Below, one piece after another: positions 63,948 through 64,000 of a stretch of DNA of 64,000 nucleotides. The stretch is from assembly GCA_946807835.1 (NCBI GenBank), contig OX327683.1:15319001-15383000 (forward strand), read 5' to 3'. Positions within the stretch are counted from its first letter, which is position 1; every line of letters begins with the position of its first letter. Position numbers and translations under genes: made by a program. Below the pieces are notes generated by a model. That model made no database searches. It saw only the letters and a list, made by a program, of their open reading frames with translations, and was not told the DNA's origin. This DNA comes from Ailanthus altissimus. Taxonomy: Eukaryota > Streptophyta > Magnoliopsida > Sapindales > Simaroubaceae.

Positions 63948-64000
63948 CACTCTATTGTTTTGAATTTATTTCCTGTGAGTGTGGACACAGAAGAGTCACG
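63948..64000 (+). pseudogene. LINE endonuclease, third piece (runs off the window)
   Basis: Continues the frame of 53421-53433 as HSIVLNLFPVSVDTEES, in line with the end of an APE endonuclease after its SDH block. Its reverse transcriptase should lie beyond the window. Confidence 0.75.

Overview
This is a piece of plant nuclear genome, most likely from a eudicot. It is AT-rich, its genes are split by GT-AG introns, and most of the DNA is decayed transposable elements. Three host genes look intact: a LOB-domain transcription factor (LBD1/LBD11 type, minus strand, 16325-17736, 2 exons, 240 aa); a serine-rich protein of unknown function (plus strand, 37041-40246, 9 coding exons, 609 aa by my splicing); and cytosolic ribosomal protein S23/uS12 (minus strand, 41077-42891, 4 coding exons, 142 aa). 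The last two are convergent, about 0.8 kb apart. Nearly all other long open frames are broken transposon genes or chance ORFs. I saw no tRNA, rRNA or CRISPR array.

Layout: 1-1915 is part of a long LTR. 2770-9951 is a Copia element on the minus strand with both LTRs and a 5-bp target duplication (CAAAA); its integrase is interrupted by a 2.24-kb insertion (6019-8256) flanked by an 8-bp duplication. 10188-14954 is a probable Mutator-like element carrying a dead DUF1985/Ulp1-type gene. The LBD gene follows, then about 19 kb of AT-rich intergenic DNA holding a gag-only LTR element (22481-25465) with a TRIM inside its 3' LTR, a fold-back element (26744-27099), a roughly 130-bp tandem repeat with ACGTG boxes (27240-27810) and a dead hAT transposase (35125-36060). 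The two gene models at 37-43 kb form the expressed core of the window. From 43857 to the end lies one old LINE, split by a Copia element (43986-51815) and an Athila/Tat-type Gypsy element (53434-63942). The Copia element itself contains a 2.6-kb solo LTR (46955-49580).

The best-supported observations are structural. In four places, removing an insertion plus one copy of its target duplication rejoins the interrupted reading frame, which fixes the ends almost to the base and gives a relative order of events. The most interesting host gene is the unknown 609-aa protein. It has a duplicated SLAWDxAFFTSxG module carried on a symmetric 47-codon exon, two KEN tripeptides, and TGGGCY/telo-box motifs upstream, which together suggest (but do not prove) a role in dividing cells. 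All gene models were spliced by eye, without transcript or homology searches.
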